Source: Bradyrhizobium sp. LTSP849 | GTDB taxonomy: Bacteria > Pseudomonadota > Alphaproteobacteria > Rhizobiales > Xanthobacteraceae | DNA length: 64,000 nucleotides | Direction of reading: 5' to 3' | Assembly: GCF_000938255.1 (NCBI RefSeq) | Contig: NZ_JYMR01000020.1 | Location: 1-64,000, forward strand | Notes under the pieces: generated by a model | Databases searched by the model: none | What the model saw: the letters and a program-made list of their open reading frames with translations, nothing else | What the model was told of the DNA's origin: nothing | Translations under genes and position numbers: made by a program | In this document: positions 27,067 to 36,450 of the stretch, in pieces | Layout of the letters: every line of letters starts with the position of its first letter | How positions within the stretch are numbered: position 1 is the first letter of the stretch

Positions 27067-28587
27067 ATGTTCAAAAAGTCCAGTCAACTGCGAGACTTGT
27101 TCGAAAGCGAACGCAGTTTCCGGCTGTTGGTTGAAGGGGTTGCCGACTACGCCCTGTACATGCTCGACCCCTCGGGGATCGTCACGAGCTGGAACATCGG
27201 CGGCGAGCGCATCAAGGGCTATTCATCCGAAGAGATCGTCGGTCAGCATTTTTCCCGCTTCTACACCGAGGTCGATCGGGCCAACGGCAAGCCTGCGCGG
27301 GCGCTCGGCATTGCCCGGGACAAGGGCCGCTACGAGGAGGAAGGCTGGCGCGTCCGCAAGGACGGCACCTTCTTCTGGGCGAGCGTCGTGATCGACCCGA
27401 TCTATGAGGACGACCGGCTCATCGGGTATGCCAAGATCACGCGCGACATCACCGAACGCCGCAACACCCAGGTCAAGCTCGAGGTGATGCAGAAACAGCT
27501 CGCCGAGTCCCAGAAGTTCGACGCGCTCGGCCAGCTCACCGGCGGCGTTGCGCACGACTTCAACAACCTCCTGATGATCATCAGCGGCAGCCTTCACATC
27601 CTGAAGAGGGACGCCGCCGACGACGCCAAGCTTCAGCGCGCGATCTCGGCGATCGAGACCGCGACCAAGCGCGGCGCCGCGCTGACCAGTCAGCTCCTGA
27701 CCTTCGCGCGGCGTCAGAGCGTCAATCCGCAGGCGATCGATTTTACCGATCGCATCGCGGCGATCCGCGAGGTGCTCGATGCCGGCGTCGGCAGTTCCGT
27801 GCGTCTTGCTTTCGACATCGACCGCGATGTCTGGCCGATCAGGACCGACGCCTCCGAGCTCGAGACGGCGCTGCTCAATCTCGTCATCAATGCCCGCGAT
27901 GCGATGCCCGACGGCGGCACGGTGACGATCAGCGCCCGCAACGTCGCGCTGGACGAGACGCTGCCGACCGGCGAATTCGTCGCGATCGACGTCGCCGACA
28001 CCGGGCTCGGGATTCCCTCCGACGTCATCGACAAGATTTTCGAGCCGTTCTTCACCACCAAGCCGATCGGCAAGGGCACGGGTCTCGGTCTATCCCAAGT
28101 GCATGGCTTCGCGCACCAGGCCGGCGGCACCGTGAAGGTCGCAAGTGAGCTCGGCAAAGGCACCACCTTCACCATCCTATTGCCGCGCGGAACGGACGCG
28201 CCGGTGCGGGAAACGGCAGAGGCATCGTCGTTCCGCGGCAGTGGCACAGTGCTGCTGGTCGAGGATAATCCCGAGGTCGCGACTGTCAGCATCGGCTTGC
28301 TGGAGCAGCTCGGCTACCGCGTCCGCCGCGTCTCCGATGCAGAATCGGCGCTGCGCGAGCTTGAGCACAACGGCGTCGACTTCGTGTTCTCTGACATCGT
28401 CATGCCCGGCAAGATGGATGGGCTCGGCCTCGCCCATCATCTGCGCCAGATCCACCCCGGCCTGCCGATCCTGCTCGCCACCGGCTACAGCGAAGCCGCA
28501 GCCGACGTCCGCGGCGATTTTCCGATCCTGCGCAAGCCTTACGAGATCCACGAGCTGAGCGAGGCGATTTCGAAGCTGCCGCGATAA
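27067..28587 (+). CDS. Hybrid sensor kinase: PAS - histidine kinase - receiver
   Basis: A 506-residue cytoplasmic hybrid kinase. Order: PAS (about 15-130), dimerisation/phosphotransfer helix with His163 in GGVAHDFNNLL, HATPase (about 220-380, with N-box LVINARDA, DTGLGIP and GKGTGLGLSQ), then a receiver domain (about 390-505) with phosphoacceptor Asp in VFSDIVMPG and the KP dipeptide near the end. There is no membrane segment, so the PAS senses a cytoplasmic or redox/light cue. The start at 27067 has an AGGA site; 27022 is less likely. No partner output protein is adjacent. Confidence 0.9.
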   Translation: MFKKSSQLRDLFESERSFRLLVEGVADYALYMLDPSGIVTSWNIGGERIKGYSSEEIVGQHFSRFYTEVDRANGKPARALGIARDKGRYEEEGWRVRKDGTFFWASVVIDPIYEDDRLIGYAKITRDITERRNTQVKLEVMQKQLAESQKFDALGQLTGGVAHDFNNLLMIISGSLHILKRDAADDAKLQRAISAIETATKRGAALTSQLLTFARRQSVNPQAIDFTDRIAAIREVLDAGVGSSVRLAFDIDRDVWPIRTDASELETALLNLVINARDAMPDGGTVTISARNVALDETLPTGEFVAIDVADTGLGIPSDVIDKIFEPFFTTKPIGKGTGLGLSQVHGFAHQAGGTVKVASELGKGTTFTILLPRGTDAPVRETAEASSFRGSGTVLLVEDNPEVATVSIGLLEQLGYRVRRVSDAESALRELEHNGVDFVFSDIVMPGKMDGLGLAHHLRQIHPGLPILLATGYSEAAADVRGDFPILRKPYEIHELSEAISKLPR

Positions 28588-28592
28588 AGCTG

Positions 28593-28892
28593 CTACACCG
28601 TCGGTAACACCGAAAATGCTTCCCCTGCCCTGCGCAGGTTCAACTCGTCCACATTGGCGGTCTCGCTGGTGACATTGTCGACGCGCGAGGACGGCGGGCC
28701 GTGGCGGCACAGTGCCACCATGTCGGCGACGTGATTCGGCACGCCAGCGAACAGTGCCTCGACGCTGCCGTCGCGGCGGTTGCGGACCCAACCTTCAAGC
28801 CCGCAGGCCACTGCCTGGGACTCGACCCAAGCCCGATAGCCGACGCCCTGGACGCGGCCGCTGATCATGACCTGGAGGATCACCCGGCTCAT
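28593..28892 (-). CDS. acyP: Acylphosphatase
   Basis: A 99-residue acylphosphatase, which hydrolyses carboxyl-phosphate bonds. The catalytic arginine lies in [13 protein letters not shown] and the asparagine in [11 protein letters not shown], both intact. The protein is in the typical 90-100 residue range. Its start overlaps by four bases the stop of the upstream oxaloacetate-decarboxylase-like gene, indicating one transcript. Confidence 0.92.
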   Translation of the reverse strand: MSRVILQVMISGRVQGVGYRAWVESQAVACGLEGWVRNRRDGSVEALFAGVPNHVADMVALCRHGPPSSRVDNVTSETANVDELNLRRAGEAFSVLPTV

Positions 28893-29755
28893 TTTTTTAG
28901 CCCGAGAAAGTCGGCGCTGCGCGCCTTGACGTCAGACTCGCGCATGACGCGGCCATTCAACTCGGACGATGCGAGACCCCTGAGCGCTTTCGGCGGCGTG
29001 CCCTCGCGCAGCGCCTTCAGGGTGTCGTAAACGGCTTGTGTCGCGGCCGCGATCGGCGCATGGCCCTGGAGTGCGATGCGCACGCGCTGGGCGGCGAGAT
29101 AGTCGAGCGCGTTCAATTCCTCCGGCGCGCCGCCCAGCACGATTGGCAGCTTCGTAGCGGCGACAATCGCCTCGAACTCGGCACGCGACTTGATGCCCGT
29201 GAAGAACAGCGCATCGACACCGGTGGCCTCATAGGCTTGCGCGCGGCGGATGGTGTCGTCGAGCGAGCTGATCGAGGCCGCGCCGGTGCGGCCCATGATG
29301 ACAAGCGAGGGATCGCTGCGGCCGCTGAGTGCCGCCTTCATCTTGCCGACGCCTTCTTCCAGCGAGATCAACTGCGCTTTCGTCTCGCCGAAAGCCCCCG
29401 GCAGCAACGTGTCCTCGACGGTGAGGCCGGCAGCGCCCGCCGTCTCCAGCTCCTGCACCGTGCGGCGCACGTTGAGTGCATTGCCATAGCCGTGGTCGGC
29501 ATCGACCAGCACCGGCAGCGCCGCCGCCCGCGACATCCGCCGCATCTGCTCGGCAAGCTCCGTGAGCGTGATCAGCGTGATATCAGGGTCGCCGAGCACG
29601 GCGAGCGAAGCGACCGAACCGCCGAACATACCGAGCGGAAAGCCGAGGTCCTCGGCAATGCGGATCGAGATGGCATCGTAGACCGAGCCGGGATGGATGC
29701 AGGCCGAGCCCGACAGGATCGATCGCAGTTTTTCGCGGCGGGAACGGAAGGCCAT
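28889..29755 (-). CDS. Isocitrate lyase/PEP mutase family enzyme, oxaloacetate decarboxylase-like
   Basis: A 288-residue barrel enzyme of the isocitrate lyase/phosphoenolpyruvate mutase superfamily. The Mg2+-binding DADHGYG motif (near residue 87-93) and VEDTLLPG are present; the lack of the lyase KKCGH active-site loop and the overall length fit the oxaloacetate decarboxylase group, which forms pyruvate and CO2. It could instead be a carboxyvinyl-carboxyphosphonate-type lyase. It is followed in the same operon by acylphosphatase. Confidence 0.8.
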   Translation of the reverse strand: MAFRSRREKLRSILSGSACIHPGSVYDAISIRIAEDLGFPLGMFGGSVASLAVLGDPDITLITLTELAEQMRRMSRAAALPVLVDADHGYGNALNVRRTVQELETAGAAGLTVEDTLLPGAFGETKAQLISLEEGVGKMKAALSGRSDPSLVIMGRTGAASISSLDDTIRRAQAYEATGVDALFFTGIKSRAEFEAIVAATKLPIVLGGAPEELNALDYLAAQRVRIALQGHAPIAAATQAVYDTLKALREGTPPKALRGLASSELNGRVMRESDVKARSADFLGLKK

Positions 29756-29795
29756 GGTGCTGTCTCGATTGGGTCACGGAGGCCGCAGCATACTC

Positions 29796-29884
29796 CGTCA
29801 TTGCGAGCGAAGCGAAGCAATCCAGGAATGCATCCGCGGACACAGACTGGATTGCTTCGTCGCTAAGGGCTCCTCGCAATGACG
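29796..29884. repeat. Long palindromic intergenic repeat
   Basis: An 89-base inverted-repeat element: outer arms CGTCATTGCGAG / CTCGCAATGACG and inner arms GCGAAGCAATCCAG / CTGGATTGCTTCG around a short middle. This is a dispersed type of repeat I associate with Bradyrhizobium and relatives. It lies in the gap between the decarboxylase-like gene and the carboxylase gene. Confidence 0.8.
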
Positions 29885-29921
29885 GCGCTTGGGGAGACCG
29901 ACCGCCTACCCCACTCACACC

Positions 29922-31937
29922 CTACGCAAACTCCAAAATCAGCGCATCCACCGCGAGCGTTGCGCCGGCGCTGGCGTGGACTTTCTTCACGGTGCCGTCC
30001 TGCTCGGCGCGGAGCACGTTCTGCATCTTCATGGCTTCGACGACCGCGAGCGTCTCGCCGGCCTTGACCTCCTGCCCCTCGGTCACCGCGATCGAGACCA
30101 CGAGGCCGGGCATCGGACAAAGCAGCTTCTTGCCGGTGTCGGAGGCCGTCGTCACCGGCATCAGCCGTGCCGACGCGGCTTCCGCTTCGGTCCAGACATA
30201 GACCGGCACCTCGACGCCCTGATGCGCGAGGCGGATGCCGTTCGCGATCGGGCGCGCCTGCACCGCGACGACGTGGCCGTCGATGGTGCCTTGCCAGACC
30301 GGATCGCCCGGCTTCCACGGCGACTGCAACAGATGCGCATTGCCGGTCTTACCGTCGGCATCGACGAAGCGCACCGCGATCGCATCGCCCTCGCGCGCGA
30401 CCTCAAGCAGGATCTCCTGGCGGTCGAGCCACACCGCGCGACGACGCTCGCGCTGCACGACGCGGCCGCCCATCTGGCCCGAGATCTGCCGCTTGCGTTC
30501 GCCGAGCACGTGATCGATCGCGGCGCCGACCGCCGCAATGCGACGCGCGACCTCGCCTTCCGGCGCGCGCACAGCAAATCCCTTGGGGAATTCTTCCGCG
30601 ATGAACCCGGTCGAGAGGTTGCCCTCGCGCCAGCGCGGATGGTGCATCAGCGCCGCCAGGAACGGGATGTTGTGGCGGATGCCGTCGACATAGAACGAGT
30701 CCAGCGCGGTCGCCTGCGCCTCGATCGCCGCGGCGCGCGAGGGCGCATGGGTGACGAGCTTGGCGATCATCGGATCGTAATGGATCGAGATCTCGCCGCC
30801 CTCCTGCACGCCGGTGTCGTTGCGGACGGTGATGCCGTCCTTGCTCACTTCCGCCGGCGGGCGATACTTCACCAGGCGCCCGATCGACGGCAGGAAGTTG
30901 CGGAAGGGATCTTCGGCGTAGAGGCGCGATTCCACAGCCCAGCCCTTGAGCGAGACGTCCTTCTGCGCAAGCGCAAGCTTCTCGCCGGCGGCAACGCGGA
31001 TCATCTGCTCGACGAGGTCGACGCCGGTGACGAGCTCGGTGACGGGATGCTCGACCTGGAGACGCGTGTTCATTTCCAGGAAGAAGAAGCTCTTGTCTTG
31101 CCCTGCGACGAATTCGACGGTGCCGGCAGAATCGTAATTTACGGCCTTGGCCAGCGCGACCGCCTGCTCGCCCATCTTGCGGCGGGTGGCTTCATCGAGC
31201 AGCGGCGACGGCGCTTCCTCGATGACCTTCTGGTTGCGGCGCTGGATCGAGCATTCGCGCTCGCCGAGATAGATGACGTTGCCGTGCTTGTCGCCCAGCA
31301 CCTGGATCTCGATGTGGCGGGGATTGACGATGAATTTTTCGACGAAGACACGGTCGTCACCGAATGAGGCCTTGGCCTCGGCCTTGGCGAGATTAAAACC
31401 CTCGGCGACCTCGGCCTTCGAATGCGCAATGCGCATGCCCTTGCCGCCGCCGCCGGCGGAGGCCTTGATCATCACGGGATAGCCGATCTCGTCGGAGATG
31501 CGCACCGCGTGCTTGTCGTCCTCGATCACACCGAGATAGCCGGGCACGGTCGAGACCTTGGCCTTGGCGGCGGCCTTCTTGGATTCGATCTTGTCGCCCA
31601 TCGCCGCGATCGCGCCCGGGTTCGGGCCGATGAAGACGATGCCGGCCGCCTCCAGCGCGCGCGGAAACGCCTCGCGCTCGGACAGGAAGCCATAACCGGG
31701 ATGCACGGCCTCGGCGCCGGTCTTGCGGCAGGCCTCGACGATCTTCTCGATCACCAGATAGCTCTCGGCGGCAGCGGGCGGGCCGATCAAAACGGCCTCG
31801 TCGGCCATCTCGACATGGAGGGCATCGCGGTCGGCCTCGGAATAGACCGCAACCGTCTGAATTCCCATGCGGCGAGCGGTCTTGATGACCCGGCAGGCGA
31901 TTTCGCCGCGATTGGCGATCAGAATGCGTTTGAACAT
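29922..31937 (-). CDS. pccA: Propionyl/acetyl-CoA carboxylase, biotin-containing alpha subunit
   Basis: A 671-residue fusion of biotin carboxylase and biotin carboxyl carrier. N-terminal carboxylase domain starts KRILIANRGEIACR; the ATP-grasp glycine loop is ASAGGGGKGMR; then ERECSIQRR and FFFLEMNTRLQVEHPVTE catalytic motifs. A linker domain follows and the C-terminal carrier domain carries the biotin lysine in EAMKM near residue 636. The length and linker fit the propionyl-CoA carboxylase alpha subunit (acetyl-CoA or methylcrotonyl-CoA versions are alternatives). The beta subunit gene is not in the window. Confidence 0.9.
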   Translation of the reverse strand: MFKRILIANRGEIACRVIKTARRMGIQTVAVYSEADRDALHVEMADEAVLIGPPAAAESYLVIEKIVEACRKTGAEAVHPGYGFLSEREAFPRALEAAGIVFIGPNPGAIAAMGDKIESKKAAAKAKVSTVPGYLGVIEDDKHAVRISDEIGYPVMIKASAGGGGKGMRIAHSKAEVAEGFNLAKAEAKASFGDDRVFVEKFIVNPRHIEIQVLGDKHGNVIYLGERECSIQRRNQKVIEEAPSPLLDEATRRKMGEQAVALAKAVNYDSAGTVEFVAGQDKSFFFLEMNTRLQVEHPVTELVTGVDLVEQMIRVAAGEKLALAQKDVSLKGWAVESRLYAEDPFRNFLPSIGRLVKYRPPAEVSKDGITVRNDTGVQEGGEISIHYDPMIAKLVTHAPSRAAAIEAQATALDSFYVDGIRHNIPFLAALMHHPRWREGNLSTGFIAEEFPKGFAVRAPEGEVARRIAAVGAAIDHVLGERKRQISGQMGGRVVQRERRRAVWLDRQEILLEVAREGDAIAVRFVDADGKTGNAHLLQSPWKPGDPVWQGTIDGHVVAVQARPIANGIRLAHQGVEVPVYVWTEAEAASARLMPVTTASDTGKKLLCPMPGLVVSIAVTEGQEVKAGETLAVVEAMKMQNVLRAEQDGTVKKVHASAGATLAVDALILEFA

Positions 31938-32107
31938 GCTTTTCTTGAGTCTCGACCTTGGGCGGGACCCTTCCCTGACCGTTGGGGCCTATGGGGATGG
32001 GCCGTGTGGCTCCCGTGGTACATCAAAATGGGGCGGAGGCAACGGTCAAAATCCACCTCCCTGGGTACCAGACCGGGGCCTAACCGGCCCTGCCGAGCCC
32101 CCAGCTT

Positions 32108-33190
32108 CTAACGCCCCTTGGCCTTGGCCGCGTCCCGGACCAGGCCGTGAATGAAACCCAGTTTGGCAACCACCGCGGGCGACAGGATGAACGGATAGAG
32201 GTCGCGCATCCCCATCGCGCGGTTGACGCTGTTCATGGCGAAGGTGAACGGCAGCCATGCGTCAACGAGCGTCTGGACGTCTTTTGCCTCATAGGGGTTG
32301 AAGCGGATGCGCGTCGACAACTCCCCATCGCGGTCCACCCGCGGCCGAACCTCCATGCCGAACTCGGAAGCCATCTCCAGGGTGTCGACGATGTGGAGAT
32401 AGTGCGCCCAGGTTTCGGCGAAGTCTTCCCAGGGGTGCGTCGTGGCGTAGGCCGAGACATAGTTCTGCTGCCAGTCCGGCGGTGCGCCTTCGGCATAATG
32501 GCGCTGCAAGGCTTGGCCGTAATCGACCGAATCGTCGCCGAACACCGCGCGGCATTCTTCGAGCCTGTCGCCGTCGCGCACCAGCACGTCCCAGAAATAG
32601 TGTCCGACCTCGTGGCGGAAATGCCCGAGCAGCGTGCGATACGGCTCGCCCATCTCCAGCCTGCGTCGCTCCCGCTCGATCTCGTCGGTCTCGGTGAGCG
32701 CGATCGTGATCAGGCCGTTGTCATGGCCGGTCATGATCTTCTCACCGCTGTTCAGATTGTCGGCAAGGAAGTGGAAGATCAGGCCGTGCTCGGGATTGTC
32801 CTGCCGGGTCTGGAGCGGCAATTTCCAGCGGATCAGGGAATAGAACAGCCGATGCTTGGCCATCTCCAGCTCGCGCCAGCCGGCGAGTTGCGCGGGATCG
32901 GACAGGTCCGGCACGATGCCGTTATGGCGGCAGGCGCGGCAATAACCGGTGCCATCGCCCGTATCCGTCAGCCAGTTGCAGGCATCATGCTCGGCATTGC
33001 GGCACAGCATCCTTCCCTTGCCCTTGTCGGCGAGCGTCGCCCAAGCCACACCATCAGCCTCGCCATCGGGCTCGAGCGCCGACATCGTCTCCTTCTCCGG
33101 CAGGAAGGCGACCCGGTGGCCACAGCGTTCGCAGGCGCGGTTCTCGAAATAGAGGACGTTGCCGCAGGCCTGGCAGACAAAGAGCTTCAA
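32108..33190 (-). CDS. Zinc-binding metallopeptidase-like protein with N-terminal zinc ribbons
   Basis: A 360-residue protein. Cys6, Cys9, Cys20 and Cys23 form one zinc ribbon and Cys63, Cys71, Cys84 and Cys87 a second; from about residue 110 follows a domain with HEVGH at 193-197, the gluzincin-type zinc motif, with downstream acidic residues (ETWAHYLH) as likely third ligands. This architecture corresponds to the 'putative zinc-binding metallopeptidase' (Peptidase_Mx-like) family. No signal peptide, so it is cytoplasmic. Substrate unknown. Confidence 0.8.
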   Translation of the reverse strand: MKLFVCQACGNVLYFENRACERCGHRVAFLPEKETMSALEPDGEADGVAWATLADKGKGRMLCRNAEHDACNWLTDTGDGTGYCRACRHNGIVPDLSDPAQLAGWRELEMAKHRLFYSLIRWKLPLQTRQDNPEHGLIFHFLADNLNSGEKIMTGHDNGLITIALTETDEIERERRRLEMGEPYRTLLGHFRHEVGHYFWDVLVRDGDRLEECRAVFGDDSVDYGQALQRHYAEGAPPDWQQNYVSAYATTHPWEDFAETWAHYLHIVDTLEMASEFGMEVRPRVDRDGELSTRIRFNPYEAKDVQTLVDAWLPFTFAMNSVNRAMGMRDLYPFILSPAVVAKLGFIHGLVRDAAKAKGR

Positions 33191-33414
33191 GATTTAGCCT
33201 CTTCCGAAAGGGAGCTTTATCAATGAGAGTTATGGTGCCTCGCAAAGACTCGCCCCATCGCCGATCGTTCCAATATCCGGAACAAAATGCCAGCCCGGAC
33301 GTTGATCGGATGGACCTTTTCCCGCGTCTGGCAGGGCGTGGGACCGTTCCTGAGGCTCTTTCCCCTTCGAGCAATGGTCATCACGCCCCGTCTGTGTGAA
33401 TATCGGTCCGGCAC

Positions 33415-35892
33415 GTGCGCACACGCATCACAACGGCCAACGCCTTGAACGATCCTTTGCCCGAAACCATCGCCGCCGAAAGGCTGCGCCAGCACCTCGA
33501 AGAGATCGCGCGCGAGCGCGACAATGCCTATCGCGCGCTCCAGGAGCGCGAGGCGGAGTTGGCACGGATCCAGCGCATCGGCAAGGTCGGCGGGCTCGAG
33601 GTCGACTTCCGCGAAGGTTTCAAGAACCGCCGCTCGCCGGAATATCTGATGATCCACGGGCTGCCGTCCGAGGCCGCCGATGAGTCCCACGACGACTGGG
33701 TCAATCGCATCCATCCCGAGGACCGGGATGCGACCGTCAAACATTTCCTGGAGGCCCTGGCCGGGACCAGCGAAGACTACACCGCCGAATACCGCATCGT
33801 CCGCCCCAGCGACGGCGAGACCCGCTGGATCCGTGTCGTCGCCAAGCTCGAGCGCGATGCCGACGGTCGCGCCATCCGCCTCGTCGGTGCCCATATCGAC
33901 ATCACCGCTCAAATGGTCGCGCGCGAGACGCTGCGCGAGAGCGAGGAGCGCTTTCGGCTGATCGCCGACAGCGCCCCGGTGCCGATCTGGGTCACAAAAC
34001 TCGACCGCACCCGGTCCTTCGCCAACCAGGCCTATGTCGACTTCGTCGGCCTGCCCTACGACCAGGCCATCGCCTTCGACTGGCGCAAGGTGTTGCATCC
34101 CGACGACCTGCCGCATGTGCTGCAACAATCCGTCCAGGGCGAAGCGTCGCTAAAGCCCTTCGTGCTGGAAGCGCGCTACAAGGACGCCAAAGGCGAATGG
34201 CGCTGGCTGCGCTCGGAATCCCAGCCGCGCTGGGACCCGACCGGCAAGCATATCGGATTCATCGGCGTCGCCCACGACATCACCGCCGCCAAGCAGGCCG
34301 AGATCGAACTCCGGCAGCTCAACGAGACGCTCGAAGAGCGCATCGTCGAGCGTACCGTCGAGCTCGAATCCAACGAGGCCCGGCTGCGCGCCATCCTGGA
34401 GACCAGCAACCAGTATCAGGGCCTCGTCAATCTCAAGGGCGAATTGCTCTACGCCAACAAGACCGCTCTCGCCGGCATTCGCGCGGAAGCGCAGGACGTC
34501 ATCGGCAAGCCGTTCTGGGAGACGCCCTGGTTCACCGGTTCTCACGGCATGAGCGCGACCGTGCGCGAGGCCTTCGAGACCGTGTTCAAGGGCGAAGCGG
34601 TGCGGATGGAGATGCGTCTACGCCTTCCCATCGGCGAGCGCGATTTCGAGTTTGGCATGCGCCCCGTGCTCGACCGCCACGGCAACATCACGGGTGCCGT
34701 GCCTGAAATGGTCGACATCACCGAGCGCCGGCGCGGCGAGGAAGCGCTGCGGCAGTCGCAGAAGATGGAGGCGATCGGCCAGCTCACCGGCGGCGTTGCC
34801 CACGACTTCAACAATCTCCTCACCATCATCCGCTCGGCGACCGACTTCCTGCGCCGGCGCGAACTGCCGGAGGAACGCCGCCGCCGCTATGTCGATGCCA
34901 TCTCCGACACCGTCGAGCGCGCCTCCAAGCTGACCGCGCAGCTTCTGGCCTTTGCGCGCCGGCAGCCCCTGAAGCCGCAGATCTTCAACGTCGGCAGCCA
35001 GGTCGAGGGCGTGGCGCAGCTGGTCCGGCCGCTGGTCGGCGGCCGCATCGAGATCGCTGTGGAGGTCCATGATGCCGACTGTTTCACCATCGCCGACATC
35101 GCCCAGTTCGAGACCGCGCTGATCAACCTCGCCATCAATGCCCGCGACGCCATGGAGGGCGAAGGCCGCCTCATCATTGCGGTCCGCAAGGTCTTGGGCA
35201 TCCCGAGCCTGCGCGCGCAATCGGCGCGCGGCGGCGACTATGTCGCGATCTCGGTCGCCGATACCGGCAGCGGTATCGCGTCGGAACACCTCGACTCGAT
35301 CTTCGAGCCGTTCTTCACCACCAAGGAAGTCGGCAAGGGCACCGGCCTTGGCCTGAGCCAAGCTTTTGGCTTCGCAAAGCAGTCCGAGGGCGACATCGCG
35401 GTGACCAGCACGCCCGGCAAGGGTGCGACTTTCACCATCTATCTGCCGCAGGCGCAGAGCCCCGCCGCGGAGAAGGAAGCAGCAGCCCTGACCCACGAGG
35501 CTGCCACCACCGGACGCGGCTATCGCGTGCTGGTGGTCGAGGACAATGACGATGTCGGCCAATTCTCGACCGAGCTTCTGGAAGATCTCGGCTACGTCGT
35601 CCGCCGAGTCGCCCATGCCAATGCGGCGCTGGCCATCCTCGGCGAGAACGAATTCGCCGTCGACCTCGTCTTCTCCGACGTCATCATGCCCGGCATGAAC
35701 GGCGTCGAGCTCGCCGGAATCATCCGCGAGCGCTATCCGGGTCTCCCCGTCGTGCTCACCAGCGGCTACAGCAACGTGCTCGCCGAAAACGCGCATCGCG
35801 GATTCGAGCTGATCCAGAAGCCCTATTCGGTGGAGTCGCTGTCGCGCATTTTGCGCAAGGCGATCACGGAGAAGCTGTCGGTGGCGCGGTGA
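33415..35892 (+). CDS. Hybrid sensor kinase: multiple PAS - histidine kinase - receiver
   Basis: An 825-residue cytoplasmic hybrid kinase. It starts with a GTG and a coiled-coil (ERLRQHLEEIARERDNAYRAL), then three PAS/PAC units (about 45-170, 180-290 and 325-440), the phosphorylated His463 in GGVAHDFNNLL, an HATPase domain (NLAINARDAM, DTGSGI, GKGTGLGLSQ) and a receiver with Asp755 in FSDVIMPG. The same domain core as the kinase at 27067 suggests they are paralogues. No output regulator is adjacent. Confidence 0.9.
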   Translation: MRTRITTANALNDPLPETIAAERLRQHLEEIARERDNAYRALQEREAELARIQRIGKVGGLEVDFREGFKNRRSPEYLMIHGLPSEAADESHDDWVNRIHPEDRDATVKHFLEALAGTSEDYTAEYRIVRPSDGETRWIRVVAKLERDADGRAIRLVGAHIDITAQMVARETLRESEERFRLIADSAPVPIWVTKLDRTRSFANQAYVDFVGLPYDQAIAFDWRKVLHPDDLPHVLQQSVQGEASLKPFVLEARYKDAKGEWRWLRSESQPRWDPTGKHIGFIGVAHDITAAKQAEIELRQLNETLEERIVERTVELESNEARLRAILETSNQYQGLVNLKGELLYANKTALAGIRAEAQDVIGKPFWETPWFTGSHGMSATVREAFETVFKGEAVRMEMRLRLPIGERDFEFGMRPVLDRHGNITGAVPEMVDITERRRGEEALRQSQKMEAIGQLTGGVAHDFNNLLTIIRSATDFLRRRELPEERRRRYVDAISDTVERASKLTAQLLAFARRQPLKPQIFNVGSQVEGVAQLVRPLVGGRIEIAVEVHDADCFTIADIAQFETALINLAINARDAMEGEGRLIIAVRKVLGIPSLRAQSARGGDYVAISVADTGSGIASEHLDSIFEPFFTTKEVGKGTGLGLSQAFGFAKQSEGDIAVTSTPGKGATFTIYLPQAQSPAAEKEAAALTHEAATTGRGYRVLVVEDNDDVGQFSTELLEDLGYVVRRVAHANAALAILGENEFAVDLVFSDVIMPGMNGVELAGIIRERYPGLPVVLTSGYSNVLAENAHRGFELIQKPYSVESLSRILRKAITEKLSVAR

Positions 35893-35944
35893 GTGCAAGC
35901 TACAACGCAAACTGTCGTCCCGGCGAAGGCGGAGTGTGTAATTC

Positions 35945-36385
35945 ATGAAACCCGCCCTCCTCTCCGCCTGGCAAACCTGGGCGCTGCTCTCGGCCTGTTT
36001 TGCAGCGCTGACCGCGATCTTCGCCAAGATCGGCGTCGAGAACATCAATCCGGATCTTGCGACCTTCATCCGCACCATCGTGGTGCTGCTGGCCTTCTCG
36101 GTGCTGCTGTTCTTCACCGGCCAGTTCGCCGTGCCGTCGGCTGTCTCGTCAAAAACGTGGCTGTTCCTGGTGCTGTCGGGGCTCGCAACCGGAGCGTCCT
36201 GGCTCTGCTACTTCCGCGCATTAAAACTCGGGCCTGCGACGCTGGTGGCGCCGATCGACAAGCTCAGCGTCGTGCTGGTTGCTATTTTTGCCTTCGCCTT
36301 CCTTGGTGAACGTCCGACCACGCAGGGCTGGGTCGGCATCGCCATGATCGGCGCCGGCGCGGTGCTGCTGGCCGTGAAGTTTTGA
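35945..36385 (+). CDS. Small EamA-family membrane transporter
   Basis: A 146-residue protein with about five hydrophobic segments that together form one half of the ten-helix EamA/DMT fold. The conserved pattern ALKLGPATLVAPIDKLSVVL-like and LGERPTTQGWVGIAMIGAG typical of EamA repeats is seen. Such half-size proteins (COG2510-like) probably work as dimers, exporting small metabolites. It lies 66 bases upstream of an MFS gene on the same strand. Confidence 0.8.
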   Translation: MKPALLSAWQTWALLSACFAALTAIFAKIGVENINPDLATFIRTIVVLLAFSVLLFFTGQFAVPSAVSSKTWLFLVLSGLATGASWLCYFRALKLGPATLVAPIDKLSVVLVAIFAFAFLGERPTTQGWVGIAMIGAGAVLLAVKF

Positions 36386-36450
36386 GGCGGAACAAAGCTG
36401 CCGCGAGATCAGTTTCTGCCGGGGCGCTTCCAGCCTCGATCGAGAAACCG

